Below are positions 8,335-16,692 of a stretch of 58,411 nucleotides of DNA, one piece after another; the first letter of the stretch is position 1; every line of letters starts with the position of its first letter. The stretch comes from Lachnospiraceae bacterium. Lineage in GTDB: Bacteria > Bacillota > Clostridia > Lachnospirales > Lachnospiraceae. The translations under genes and the position numbers were made by a program. The stretch lies in contig JAFVAL010000033.1 of the NCBI GenBank assembly GCA_017480565.1, forward strand, positions 1 to 58,411. The letters are read 5' to 3'. The notes beneath the pieces are model-generated. The model did no database searches, was not told the DNA's origin, and saw only the letters and a program-made list of their open reading frames with translations.

Positions 8335-8369
8335 AAGGTCTGTGTCCGCAATTTGGGCACAGGCCTTTT
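8335..8369 (+). terminator. Second, tandem terminator
   Basis: AAGGTCTGTGTCC pairs imperfectly with GGGCACAGGCCTT around ATTT-rich loop bases and is followed by TTT. It sits directly after the first terminator and may isolate the MMPL promoter. Confidence 0.6.
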
Positions 8370-8412
8370 CTTTGTCCATTTCTCTTTTCTCAAACTCTTG
8401 GTATCCTCTCCT

Positions 8413-8441
8413 TTGCAAATGAATCAGAGAGGCTGTATCAA
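8413..8441 (+). promoter_or_regulatory. Promoter of the MMPL operon with CCTCTC/GAGAGG inverted repeat
   Basis: TTGCAA (8413-8418), a 17-bp spacer and TATCAA (8436-8441). CCTCTC just upstream of the -35 and GAGAGG in the spacer form a spaced inverted repeat, a possible operator for the upstream TetR protein. Confidence 0.5.
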
Positions 8442-8476
8442 GCATCTCTGCCCATAAGAAAGAAGGTTATTTTTTA

Positions 8477-10618
8477 ATGAAATTAGCAAGGGGAATCGTA
8501 AAGCATAAGCTTTTCATTCTGATCCTGGCACTCGCACTTTGTATCCCCTCCATCTTCGGGATGGCTGCGACCAGAATCAATTATGATATGTTAACTTATT
8601 TACCCGAAGATATGGATACGGTCATCGGGCAGGATGAACTGATGGAGGACTTCGGCAAAGGCGCGTTCTCCCTCATCGTCATCGAAAATATGACACCGCA
8701 GCAGGTCTCGGATCTGCACAAGGAAATCGAAAAAGTGGATCACGTCGATTCCGTGATCTGGTACGACAGTATCATGGACGTATCGGTCCCGATGGAGCTG
8801 CTGCCCGACAACATTTACAATGCGTTTAATTCCGGAAATGCGACCTTGATGGCTGTCTTTTTTGACAGTTCCACCTCGGCGGACGTCACGATGGACGCGG
8901 TTGCCGAGATCCGCAGGGTTTGTGGCGAAAATTGTTTTGTCGCCGGCATGTCCGCTCTGGTTCTCGATCTGAAGAACCTCTGTGAGAAGGAAGAGCCCAT
9001 TTACGTCACAATCGCAGTCTTGATGGCTGCCGCCGCGATGATGCTTTTCCTGGACAGTTACCTTGCCCCGTTTGTCTTCTTAGCCTGCATCGGCATCATG
9101 GTTCTCATCAACATGGGCACCAATATTTTCCTCGGTGAAATCTCCTACATCACCAAGGCACTCTCTGCCGTGCTGCAGCTTGCGGTCACGATGGACTACT
9201 CGATCTTCCTTTGGCACAGCTATAACGAACAACTCCTAAGCCATCCGGACGATCATGCGGAAGCGATGGCAATTGCGATCCACAACACATTTGCAAGCGT
9301 CCTTGGAAGCTCGATTACAACCGTTGCGGGCTTCATCGCCCTCTGCTTTATGTCCTTTACGATGGGCCGTGACCTTGGAATCGTCATGGCAAAAGGCGTG
9401 ATCTTAGGCGTGCTTGGTTGTGTAACCGTGCTTCCGGCACTGATTCTTTTGCTAGATAAACCGCTGCAGAAGACAATGCACAGATCCTTGATTCCCAACA
9501 CGCAGAAGTTCTCCGAAGGCTTGTTAAAGATCGTTCCGGTCATACTGATTTTATTTATTTTAGTGATCCCGCCAGCTTACTACGGCTATGACAAAACCAA
9601 CGACGAAGTCTACTACGACATGGGCGAATGCCTGCCGCAGGATATCGATTATGTCATCGCAAACTCCAAGCTGCGCGATGAATTTGACATCGCCTCCACT
9701 CACATGCTTCTGGTCGACGCAGATACCTCTGAGGAAAATGTACGCGCGATGATCGACGAGATGGAGCAGGTGGACGGGGTCAAATATGTTCTTGGCCTTG
9801 AAAGCGTGATTGGTTCTTCGGTTCCAATGGAGATCATCCCGGACTCCGTAAAAGAAATCCTGGAAAGTGATCGCTGGAAACTCATGTTAATCAACTCCGA
9901 ATACAAGGTTGCAAGTGATGCCGTCAATGACCAGATTGATGCCTTAAACCGCATTTTAAAGACCTACGATGCCGGTGGTATGCTGATTGGTGAAGCCCCT
10001 TGTATGAAGGACTTAATCGAGACGACCGGACATGATTTTGCAGTTGTCAATGCAGTCTCGATAGCTTTGGTCTTTTTGATCATTTTCTTCGTGGAAAAGA
10101 GCTTGACGCTGCCGATTCTTCTAATCTCTGTGATCGAAGTCGCCATCTTTATCAACTTAGGACTGCCACATTATCTTGGCACAAGCCTTCCCTTTATCGC
10201 ACCGATCGCGATCAGTACAATTCAGCTTGGTGCGACCGTGGATTACGCGATTTTGATGACCACCCGTTACAAGGATGAGCGCATCGGAGGCGCAAACAAG
10301 CACGATGCGGTCTGGACCGCGCTCTACACCTCGATCCCTTCGATCATCGTCTCGGGCATGGGCTTATTTGCCGCAACCTTCGGCGTTGCCCTCTACTCGA
10401 ACATTGATATCGTGAGCTCGATGTGCATGCTTTTAGCTCGCGCAGCCATCGTCAGCATGATCTGCGTCATCTTCGTGCTGCCGGCACTGTTAGCGGTCTT
10501 TGACGGAATCATTTGCCGGACGACGATCGGCATGAAGCAGATCCGTGTGAAAGAAAAAGCAGCAAAAGTCATGAAGGAACGGAAAGAAAGAAACGCTGTG
10601 AAGGAGGTACAGATCTAA
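8477..10618 (+). CDS. MMPL-type RND transporter
   Basis: This is a large inner-membrane transporter of the MMPL/RND superfamily, 713 aa, probably proton driven and moving lipidic or surface molecules. It has two similar halves, each with one N-terminal helix, an extracytoplasmic domain (about 35-170 and 370-510), and a block of helices carrying the MMPL signature (LQLAVTMDYSIFLWHSYNE in half one, IQLGATVDYAILMTTRYKDE in half two). The Asp and Tyr in these motifs are those expected for proton relay. The C-terminus is basic and cytoplasmic. Its stop codon overlaps the start of the next gene (TAATG), so the two are coupled. The substrate is unknown. Confidence 0.93.
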   Translation: MKLARGIVKHKLFILILALALCIPSIFGMAATRINYDMLTYLPEDMDTVIGQDELMEDFGKGAFSLIVIENMTPQQVSDLHKEIEKVDHVDSVIWYDSIMDVSVPMELLPDNIYNAFNSGNATLMAVFFDSSTSADVTMDAVAEIRRVCGENCFVAGMSALVLDLKNLCEKEEPIYVTIAVLMAAAAMMLFLDSYLAPFVFLACIGIMVLINMGTNIFLGEISYITKALSAVLQLAVTMDYSIFLWHSYNEQLLSHPDDHAEAMAIAIHNTFASVLGSSITTVAGFIALCFMSFTMGRDLGIVMAKGVILGVLGCVTVLPALILLLDKPLQKTMHRSLIPNTQKFSEGLLKIVPVILILFILVIPPAYYGYDKTNDEVYYDMGECLPQDIDYVIANSKLRDEFDIASTHMLLVDADTSEENVRAMIDEMEQVDGVKYVLGLESVIGSSVPMEIIPDSVKEILESDRWKLMLINSEYKVASDAVNDQIDALNRILKTYDAGGMLIGEAPCMKDLIETTGHDFAVVNAVSIALVFLIIFFVEKSLTLPILLISVIEVAIFINLGLPHYLGTSLPFIAPIAISTIQLGATVDYAILMTTRYKDERIGGANKHDAVWTALYTSIPSIIVSGMGLFAATFGVALYSNIDIVSSMCMLLARAAIVSMICVIFVLPALLAVFDGIICRTTIGMKQIRVKEKAAKVMKERKERNAVKEVQI

Positions 10619-13161
10619 TGAAACAGCAAATGAAACGAATCCTTGCGCTCGTCATCGCCCTGACGTTAGTGGCGGGTGCGGGTACATTTACCAATACACA
10701 AAAGACAAAAGCAGAAACCCTCGCGGAAGTCAAATCCACATCCCCAAATGCGGCTGACGCCTTTACTTCCACCGATGAAACCGTCTATGTCCTTGCGGGT
10801 CCGGACGGCTCGGTTGGCAAAATCATTGTCAGTGACAAGATGAAAGATGAAAATGGCAACGCCACGACTTCCCAGGAGACCCTGGAGGCGGCCTTGCCTG
10901 TTGACCTCGCCATCACATATTATCTTGATGGCGTGCAGGTCACTCCCGACGATCTTGCAGGTAAGAGCGGAGATGTCACCATCCGTTTTGATTACACCAA
11001 CAATCAGTACGAGATGAGAGACATTGACGGGAAGCAAGAGAAAATCTTCGTTCCGTTTCTCATGATCTCCGCTCTGATCCTGGACAATGCACATTTTACA
11101 GACATTGCCGTCACAAACGGTAAAGTTTTAAACGATGGGAACCGCACGGTTGTCGTCGGTTATGCACTCCCAGGACTTTCTGAGAGCCTTGCCCTCCCGG
11201 ATGATCTGGACGTGGACGTTACGATCCCGGATTACGTGGAGATCACTGCAAAAGCAACGAACTTCAAGCTTGGTTCGTCCTTCACAGTCGCGGCCAACAA
11301 CCTCTTTAACGAATATGACGAAGACGACCCGGATGCCCTTGACAAGCTCTTTGACGATATGAATGAGCTGACGGATGCGATGGATCAGCTTCTTGACGGA
11401 ACGAAGCAACTCAGCGAAGGCCTTGATACCTTACTTACAAAGACCGATGACTTGGTCGAGGGTGTGGATCAGCTGGCAGATGGTGCATCACAGGTCGCTT
11501 CTGGCGCAAACCAGGTTGCTTCCGGTGCCGATCAGTTAAAAACCGGCGCTTCCAGCCTTGCTTCTGGCGCAAATGATGTTAAAACCGGTGCAAATGCACT
11601 TGCCGCAGGCGCAGGTGATTTACTCTCCGGCGCAAACGCTTTATCAGGTGGTGCAGATGAACTGGCTGCAGGGCTGAATCAGATCAGCGGAAACTCCTCC
11701 CAGATCAATGCAGGCGCAACGCAGGTATTCAATGCGCTCCTCTCCACTGCAAAAACGCAGCTAGAGGCCAATGGTCTGACCGTTTCTTCTCTGACGATCT
11801 CGAACTATCAAGGTGTTTTAAACGGTGTCATCGATTCCCTGGATGCTGAGAAGGTCTATCAACAGGCACTCACTCAGGTTACCGCAGCCGTAGAGGCGCA
11901 GCGCGGCTACATCACAGAGCAGGTTACCGCTGTAGTCAAGGAACAGGTCACTGCACAGGTGACTGCCGCTGTCAAGGCAAATGTCACCGCGCAGGTCACA
12001 GAAGCGGTCAAAGAACAAGTCACCGCTGGCGTGGAAGCGCAGCGTGATGTTATCACTGCACAAGTGACCGAGGCAGTAAAGGCAAATGTCACCGCAGCCG
12101 TCACTGAGGCAGTCAAAGAGCAAGTCACCGCACAGGTGATCTTAGCCGCAACCGGGATGAGTGTCGAGGACTACAATGCCGCAGTCGAAGCAGGTCAGAT
12201 CGACGAGGCAACACAGGCACAGATTACCGCTGCCATCACCGCACAGATGGAGTCGGATGAAGTCAAAGCAATGATTGCTTCCCAGGTAGAGGCAAAGATG
12301 AGCTCTGACGAAATCAGAGAGACCATTTCCGAAAAGACAGAAGAAACCATCCAGGATCTCATTTCCGCAAAAATGGCTTCTTCCGAGATTCAAGACACCA
12401 TCGCTGCAACAGTAGATGCACAGATGGCTTCTGACTCGGTAAAAGAGCTCATCGCGTCCAACATCGAAGCGCAGATGGCTTCCGAGGATGTAAAGAACGC
12501 GATTGAAGAAAATGTCGAGGCGCAGGTACAGAAAGCCATCGCAGATACCATGGCAGGTGAGGAAGTGCAGGCGAAACTTGCACAGGCCGCCGAAGGCGCT
12601 AAGGCTGTGATCTCGCTTAAGACATCTCTCGATCAGTACAATGCCTTCTATCTTGGTGTGAAGGCTTACACAAACGCAGTAGACAGTGCCGCAGCAGGCG
12701 CGAGCAAGCTCTCCTCCGGTGCCAAAGAGCTAAAAGCCGGCGCAGCATCTCTCTCTGACGGTGCAAAGACACTGGCTGCGGGAACCGATGCATTGGCGGA
12801 CGGCGCAAATACCGTAGCTGCCGGAACGAGCAACCTTGCTAACGGAATCGATTCCCTGGCCGCAGGTGCCTCCTCCTTGGCAGATGGCACGAAAAAGCTC
12901 AAAGACAATATGCCTGCCTTAAAAGACGGTGTCACGCAGCTTCGTGACGGTGCGGATGAGTTAAACGAAGGCCTGAACAAATTCAACGAAGAAGGCATTA
13001 AGAAGCTTGCAGATCTCGTCAACAACGATGTCGGTGGCGTCGCAGAACGCTTAAAAGCAGTCGCGGAACTCGGCAAGAATTATAAAACCTTCTCCGGTGT
13101 CACCACCGATGAAGACAGTGAAGTGAAGTTCATTTACCGAACCGATGCAATCGGGGAGTAA
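10618..13161 (+). CDS. Secreted heptad-repeat protein partner of the MMPL transporter
   Basis: The 847-aa product starts at the ATG overlapping the MMPL stop, with AAGGAGG seven nt upstream. It has a signal peptide (residues 1-30, ending TKAEA-like), a globular N-terminal domain (about 35-230), then long repeat regions. Heptads of the form xxLxxGA (for example QVASGANQVASGADQLKTG) lie near 288-360 and 690-790. Between them are 11-residue repeats related to QVTAAVKANVT (about 420-507) and about 22-residue repeats containing AQMASDxVKxxI (about 540-647). All should form long helices or coiled coil, as in YhgE/Pip-type proteins. No C-terminal membrane anchor is seen. Probably it extends the transporter through the cell wall; that is inference. 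Confidence 0.88.
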   Translation: MKQQMKRILALVIALTLVAGAGTFTNTQKTKAETLAEVKSTSPNAADAFTSTDETVYVLAGPDGSVGKIIVSDKMKDENGNATTSQETLEAALPVDLAITYYLDGVQVTPDDLAGKSGDVTIRFDYTNNQYEMRDIDGKQEKIFVPFLMISALILDNAHFTDIAVTNGKVLNDGNRTVVVGYALPGLSESLALPDDLDVDVTIPDYVEITAKATNFKLGSSFTVAANNLFNEYDEDDPDALDKLFDDMNELTDAMDQLLDGTKQLSEGLDTLLTKTDDLVEGVDQLADGASQVASGANQVASGADQLKTGASSLASGANDVKTGANALAAGAGDLLSGANALSGGADELAAGLNQISGNSSQINAGATQVFNALLSTAKTQLEANGLTVSSLTISNYQGVLNGVIDSLDAEKVYQQALTQVTAAVEAQRGYITEQVTAVVKEQVTAQVTAAVKANVTAQVTEAVKEQVTAGVEAQRDVITAQVTEAVKANVTAAVTEAVKEQVTAQVILAATGMSVEDYNAAVEAGQIDEATQAQITAAITAQMESDEVKAMIASQVEAKMSSDEIRETISEKTEETIQDLISAKMASSEIQDTIAATVDAQMASDSVKELIASNIEAQMASEDVKNAIEENVEAQVQKAIADTMAGEEVQAKLAQAAEGAKAVISLKTSLDQYNAFYLGVKAYTNAVDSAAAGASKLSSGAKELKAGAASLSDGAKTLAAGTDALADGANTVAAGTSNLANGIDSLAAGASSLADGTKKLKDNMPALKDGVTQLRDGADELNEGLNKFNEEGIKKLADLVNNDVGGVAERLKAVAELGKNYKTFSGVTTDEDSEVKFIYRTDAIGE

Positions 13162-13200
13162 TGCTGGTGTCTTCTCAAGAAATCCATTTTACCCTCAGAA

Positions 13201-13240
13201 AATCCCGGAAGGAGCTTTTTCTTGCTCTTTCCGGGATTTT
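13201..13240 (+). terminator. Terminator of the MMPL operon
   Basis: AATCCCGGAAGGAGC pairs with GCTCTTTCCGGGATT (one mismatch) around an 8-nt loop, followed by TT. It is the strongest hairpin in this gap. Confidence 0.8.
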
Positions 13241-13250
13241 GTTGTAGAAT
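13222..13250 (+). promoter_or_regulatory. Promoter of the GntR regulator
   Basis: TTGCTC (13222-13227), a 17-bp spacer and TAGAAT (13245-13250). The -35 lies within the upstream terminator hairpin. Confidence 0.5.
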
Positions 13251-13282
13251 GATGTCATCAAAGGTAGAAAGGTCTTACATTT

Positions 13283-13984
13283 ATGGCGAATGATCTTGGT
13301 TTCGATAAAGTAGAACGTCAAAGTCTCTCCGATCAGGTGATCGAGCGCATCAAATCTCTGCTGATGGAAGGCAAGCTTTTGCCCGGCGACAGACTCCCGC
13401 CGGAGCGTGATCTTGCCCAGTCATTCGGTGTGAGCCGTGCTTCCGTGCGTGAAGCCATTCACTCTCTCTCCACGATGGGCATCTTAGAGTCCAGGGTCGG
13501 TGATGGCACCTACGTCTCTGACAACAGCCAGACTGTGCTCGAGCAGCTCTCCTGGGCTGTCTATATGAGCGATGCGAACGAAGCGCAACTAAAGGAAGCT
13601 CGCAAGCTGATTGAGCCTGCCATTGCGGGGCTTGCGGCAGAGCGTGCTACCAAGGATGACGTTGCGCGTCTCGCAGAGATTCTTAAGAAGATGGAAGCCT
13701 CTCTTGGCGATCCCGTGATCGCTGCAGGCTATGATTACGAATTCCATGTTGCGCTCGCAGAGATTGCCGGAAATGAGATCTTGCAGGGTATTTTGGTCGG
13801 CCTGCAGTGGATGCTTCGCACCTCGATTCAAAAGAAGTTAAAAGAGAACCCGGATCTCGATGTGCTTTGCCTCTCCGAGCACAGAGACATTTTCAAGGCG
13901 ATCCAGCAGGGCGATACGAAGAAGGCAAAGAAAGCCATGCGCCTGTCCGTGAATGAGTCAAAGCTCGACGCGGAAGAAAAATGA
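13283..13984 (+). CDS. GntR-family regulator, FadR subfamily
   Basis: A 233-aa transcriptional regulator. The N-terminal winged helix (about 10-75) shows the GntR signature LLPGDRLPPERDLAQSFGVS followed by RASVREAIHSL. The C-terminal FCD domain (about 90-225) has the metal/ligand-binding Asp and His residues expected for organic-acid sensing (EARKLIEP, FHVALAE, SEHRDIFKAI). It sits directly upstream of a racemase-family gene and a four-carbon acid sugar kinase, whose promoter carries a FadR-type palindrome at 14053-14070. It is therefore likely a local regulator that responds to a sugar-acid intermediate. Confidence 0.9.
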   Translation: MANDLGFDKVERQSLSDQVIERIKSLLMEGKLLPGDRLPPERDLAQSFGVSRASVREAIHSLSTMGILESRVGDGTYVSDNSQTVLEQLSWAVYMSDANEAQLKEARKLIEPAIAGLAAERATKDDVARLAEILKKMEASLGDPVIAAGYDYEFHVALAEIAGNEILQGILVGLQWMLRTSIQKKLKENPDLDVLCLSEHRDIFKAIQQGDTKKAKKAMRLSVNESKLDAEEK

Positions 13985-14006
13985 TTGTGAAAAAAATACT
14001 TTTGAA

Positions 14007-14037
14007 AAACCCCTTGACGAACTGCATCAAGGGGTTT
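14007..14037 (+). terminator. GntR terminator overlapping the next promoter
   Basis: An 11-bp perfect stem (AAACCCCTTGA with TCAAGGGGTTT) and 9-nt loop, followed by ATATTAT. The T run is weak, and the stem contains the -35 of the next promoter. Confidence 0.65.
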
Positions 14038-14042
14038 ATATT
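14014..14042 (+). promoter_or_regulatory. Promoter of the racemase/sugar-acid kinase operon
   Basis: TTGACG (14014-14019), exactly 17 bp, then TATATT (14037-14042). The operator candidate follows about 10 bp downstream, near the expected transcription start. Confidence 0.7.
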
Positions 14043-14052
14043 ATAGCCAGAC

Positions 14053-14070
14053 GATTGGTCTGACCTTTAG
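14053..14070 (+). promoter_or_regulatory. FadR/PdhR-type operator candidate
   Basis: ATTGGTCTGACCTTT contains the perfect inverted repeat GGTC-T-GACC. This fits the TTGGTnnnACC pattern of FadR-subfamily GntR regulators such as PdhR. Its place just downstream of the -10 suits repression by the GntR protein encoded upstream. Confidence 0.6.
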
Positions 14071-14098
14071 ACATTATGTAGAAAGAAGGGATTTTATC

Positions 14099-14761
14099 AT
14101 GAGTAAGTCTATCGCAATCATTCAAACCAGTACCATTTCCACCGCAGATCTGACGCGCCTTTGTAACGAGATCCTGCCTGGTGTGAAGATTTATCATATC
14201 ATCGACAGCTCTCTGCTCGACGAAGTCGTAGCCAACAACCATCCGACATCCGGCGTTTACTCCCGGATGTTCCAGTATTACAAGAACGCGCAGGATCTCG
14301 GCGTGGATGCGATCTTAAATCAGTGCTCTTCTGTCTCTGAAGTCGCGGAGTACATGAAGCAGTTTATCGATGTTCCGATCGTCAAGGTCGACGAGGCGAT
14401 GGCGAGAAAAGCTGTCTCCATGGCTGATAAGATTGCTCTGGTTGCCACCGCGCCATCTACACTGGCGCCGAGCCACCGTCTGCTTGATTCTGCCGCAGCG
14501 GAAGCCGGCAAGGACGTCAAGATCACCGAGTACCTTTCTGCAGGCGCGATGCAGGTTCTCTTAGCAACTGGTGACAAACAGAAGCACAACGAGATGATCA
14601 TCGATACCGTCCGTCAGGCTGCCGCAGAGAATGACGTGGTTGTGCTTGCACAGGGCAGCATGCTTGCCCTTGAGCCGATGCTCTCTACGATTGATAAACC
14701 TGTTCTCACAAGCCCCAAACTTGGTGTAGAATATCTGAAGGAAGTCCTCGATCGCGCTTAA
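14099..14761 (+). CDS. Aspartate/glutamate (hydantoin) racemase family protein
   Basis: A 220-aa cytoplasmic enzyme of the Asp/Glu racemase superfamily, which uses two cysteines or related residues to move a proton at a carbon next to a carboxylate. The first half has ILNQCSSVSEV with Cys in the expected place of the first catalytic residue. At the second position (EYLSAGAMQVLL, VVVLAQGSMLAL) no cysteine is seen, so classic two-Cys racemisation is doubtful. It is cotranscribed with a four-carbon acid sugar kinase (35-bp gap), so it may isomerise or epimerise a sugar-acid intermediate. The exact reaction is unknown. Confidence 0.75.
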   Translation: MSKSIAIIQTSTISTADLTRLCNEILPGVKIYHIIDSSLLDEVVANNHPTSGVYSRMFQYYKNAQDLGVDAILNQCSSVSEVAEYMKQFIDVPIVKVDEAMARKAVSMADKIALVATAPSTLAPSHRLLDSAAAEAGKDVKITEYLSAGAMQVLLATGDKQKHNEMIIDTVRQAAAENDVVVLAQGSMLALEPMLSTIDKPVLTSPKLGVEYLKEVLDRA

Positions 14762-14796
14762 TGTGATCGATTCACCATCAAAAGGAGTTTATGATC

Positions 14797-16224
14797 ATGG
14801 AAATGAACTTGCCCGTTTCTATTTTATCCACTTATGCCACGCCTGACATGGCGATCGTTGACGCACTTCTTGCCGATGAGCTTGCCGCGTCTTCCTTCAA
14901 ACTTGTCGTTTTAGATGATGATCCGACCGGTGTGCAGACCGTCCATGACATCTCTGTCTTCACAGACTGGAGCGAAGAAAGCATTCGCGAAGGTTTTTTA
15001 GAAGAGAACCGTTGCTTTTACATTTTAACGAATTCTCGCGGCATGACGGTGGAGGAGACCACAAAAGCTCATCAGGAGATCGGCCGCAGGGTAGCCCGCA
15101 TCGCCAAGGAAACAGGGACTCCTTATCTGATTTTCTCCCGCAGCGACTCAACACTGCGCGGTCACTATCCGCTAGAGACAATTTTGCTTCGCGACGAGAT
15201 AGAAGCTTCGGGAACCCATGTGGACGGTGAAGTGCTCTGCCCGTTCTTCCTAGAAGGCGGCCGCTACACGCTAGGCAATGTGCATTATGTGAAGCAAGGC
15301 GAGGATCTTGTCCCCGCCGCCCAGACGGAATTTGCGAAAGACAAGACCTTCGGCTACACCCACTCTTCTCTGCCGGAATATATCGAAGAGAAAACCGCCG
15401 GAGCTTATGCAGCCGAGGATGTCGTCTGCATTTCCCTCGAAGATCTGCGTGCATTGAAGATCGATGAGATCACCTCACAGCTCCTTTCCGTCCATGATTT
15501 TGGCAAAGTTGTCGTCAATGCGATCGATTACTGCGACGTAAAGGTCTTCTCCGTTGCACTCTATCGTGCACTCGCGCACGGTAAGACCTTTCTCTTCCGC
15601 ACCGCGGCAGGGCTTGTCAAGGTGATGGCTGGTGTCACGGATCAGCCGCTCTTAACCCACGATCAGCTGATCCCGGAAGCGAGCAAAAACGGTGGTGTCA
15701 TCGTGGTTGGCAGCCACACGGCAAAGACCACGGCACAGCTAAACGCCCTGCTCACGCTGGAAGGCGTCGTCGCAATTCCTTTTGCTTCCGACACCGTTTT
15801 GGAAGGCGAGGAGGCGTTTGAAGCCGAAGTAAAGCGCTGCATCGCACTCGAGGAAGAAGTCATTTCCTCCGGCAAGACGGCGGTATGCTTTACCAGCAGA
15901 AAGCTTCTCTCCCTTCCCGACGACACACCGGAGAGCGCTCTGATTCGCAGCGTCAAGATCAGCGACGGTGTGCAGCGCCTTGTCGGGCAGCTGAAGGTTC
16001 GCCCTGCATTTGTCATCGCGAAAGGAGGGATCACCTCCAGCGATGTCGGAACCAAGGCCTTGAAAGTCAAGCGTGCAACGGTGCTTGGCCAGATTATGCC
16101 AAGCGTCCCGGTCTGGAAAACCGGCGCAGAAAGCACCTTCCCCGGCATCTCCTACATCATCTTCCCCGGCAACACCGGAGATGAAGACACCTTAAAGAAA
16201 GCTGCAGAGATTTTGATCGGATAA
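14797..16224 (+). CDS. Four-carbon acid sugar kinase family protein (DUF1537)
   Basis: ATP-dependent kinase of the OtnK/DygK/PdxA2-associated family that phosphorylates four-carbon sugar acids such as tetronates or oxo-tetronates. The N-terminal sugar-binding domain shows VLDDDPTGVQTVHD (near residue 38) and FSRSDSTLRGHYPLE. The C-terminal nucleotide-binding domain shows FVIAKGGITSSDVGTKAL and IIFPGNTGDEDTL. The ATG at 14797 is preferred because it lies nine nt after AGGAG; the one at 14791 is too close. Length 475 aa is normal. The racemase-family gene upstream and the GntR regulator make a compact catabolic cassette; the aldolase or isomerase that would complete the pathway is not in the window. 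Confidence 0.9.
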   Translation: MEMNLPVSILSTYATPDMAIVDALLADELAASSFKLVVLDDDPTGVQTVHDISVFTDWSEESIREGFLEENRCFYILTNSRGMTVEETTKAHQEIGRRVARIAKETGTPYLIFSRSDSTLRGHYPLETILLRDEIEASGTHVDGEVLCPFFLEGGRYTLGNVHYVKQGEDLVPAAQTEFAKDKTFGYTHSSLPEYIEEKTAGAYAAEDVVCISLEDLRALKIDEITSQLLSVHDFGKVVVNAIDYCDVKVFSVALYRALAHGKTFLFRTAAGLVKVMAGVTDQPLLTHDQLIPEASKNGGVIVVGSHTAKTTAQLNALLTLEGVVAIPFASDTVLEGEEAFEAEVKRCIALEEEVISSGKTAVCFTSRKLLSLPDDTPESALIRSVKISDGVQRLVGQLKVRPAFVIAKGGITSSDVGTKALKVKRATVLGQIMPSVPVWKTGAESTFPGISYIIFPGNTGDEDTLKKAAEILIG

Positions 16225-16268
16225 AGCGATGGCTCAGAACATTGGGAAGCCGTCATCCTTCACTTTCT

Positions 16269-16301
16269 AAGCCCGTTGGATTTGTTCCGACGGGCTTTTT
16301 T
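16269..16301 (+). terminator. Terminator of the sugar-acid kinase operon
   Basis: AAGCCCGTtgGA pairs with TCCGaCGGGCTT and is followed by TTTTT. The last T bases run into the first TTGATC box of the array at 16300. Confidence 0.88.
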
Positions 16302-16639
16302 GATCCAAAAAGACTTATCTTCTCTTGGAAGATCAATTGGAATTATATGGACTTTCCAGAATTGATCTAAGACTTCAAAACACGCTAAAAAGGATAACCC
16401 TGCATTAGCTCATGCAATCTCTCATTGATCCATCAAGATGTATTTCCATGCAAAAAGATCAAATCGCCTTTCTTCGATTTGATCTTCCGTCTGACGTTTT
16501 CGAATTTAGGATCAATCTTGTCTATCTGCATGATAAAGATTTGATCTTTCTTCACACATTGAGCCTCTTTAGATCAACTCAGCCCTACCCAGAAAAGTTT
16601 GATTGATCTTTACCTTAAAAATCCAACCAATTGGATCAG
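16300..16639. repeat. Alternating-box array: TTGATC / GATCAA every 31 bp
   Basis: Exact TTGATC boxes start at 16300, 16362, 16425, 16479, 16541 and 16603. Exact GATCAA boxes start at 16331, 16457, 16510 and 16572. Degenerate GATCAA boxes lie at 16393 (GATAAC) and 16634 (GATCAG). The twelve boxes alternate orientation without exception, and spacers are 25 or 26 bp except one of 16 bp. Each GATCAA...TTGATC pair can fold as a hairpin whose stem often continues with unrelated bases. The best is 12 bp perfect at 16455-16486; 16331-16367 has 8 bp plus GGAA/TTCC. The 25-bp stretches between hairpins are all different. The sequence fills the gap between the kinase terminator and the convergent CapA-like gene; I see no credible gene in it. 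Function unknown. Confidence 0.85.
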
Positions 16640-16692
16640 GCTTTTCTACCAGTCATGATATTCAAGGCCTAAACAGCTCTTTCATCTTCTCT

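Noticed and set aside
11880-12560. DNA repeats as a CRISPR or mobile repeat array
   Set aside because: The repeats keep the reading frame and encode regular 11- and 22-residue helices in the MMPL partner protein.
16300-16639. CRISPR or other guide-RNA array
   Set aside because: The repeated part is only six bases and alternates in orientation, there is no cas gene nearby, and the longer stems are not conserved in sequence.
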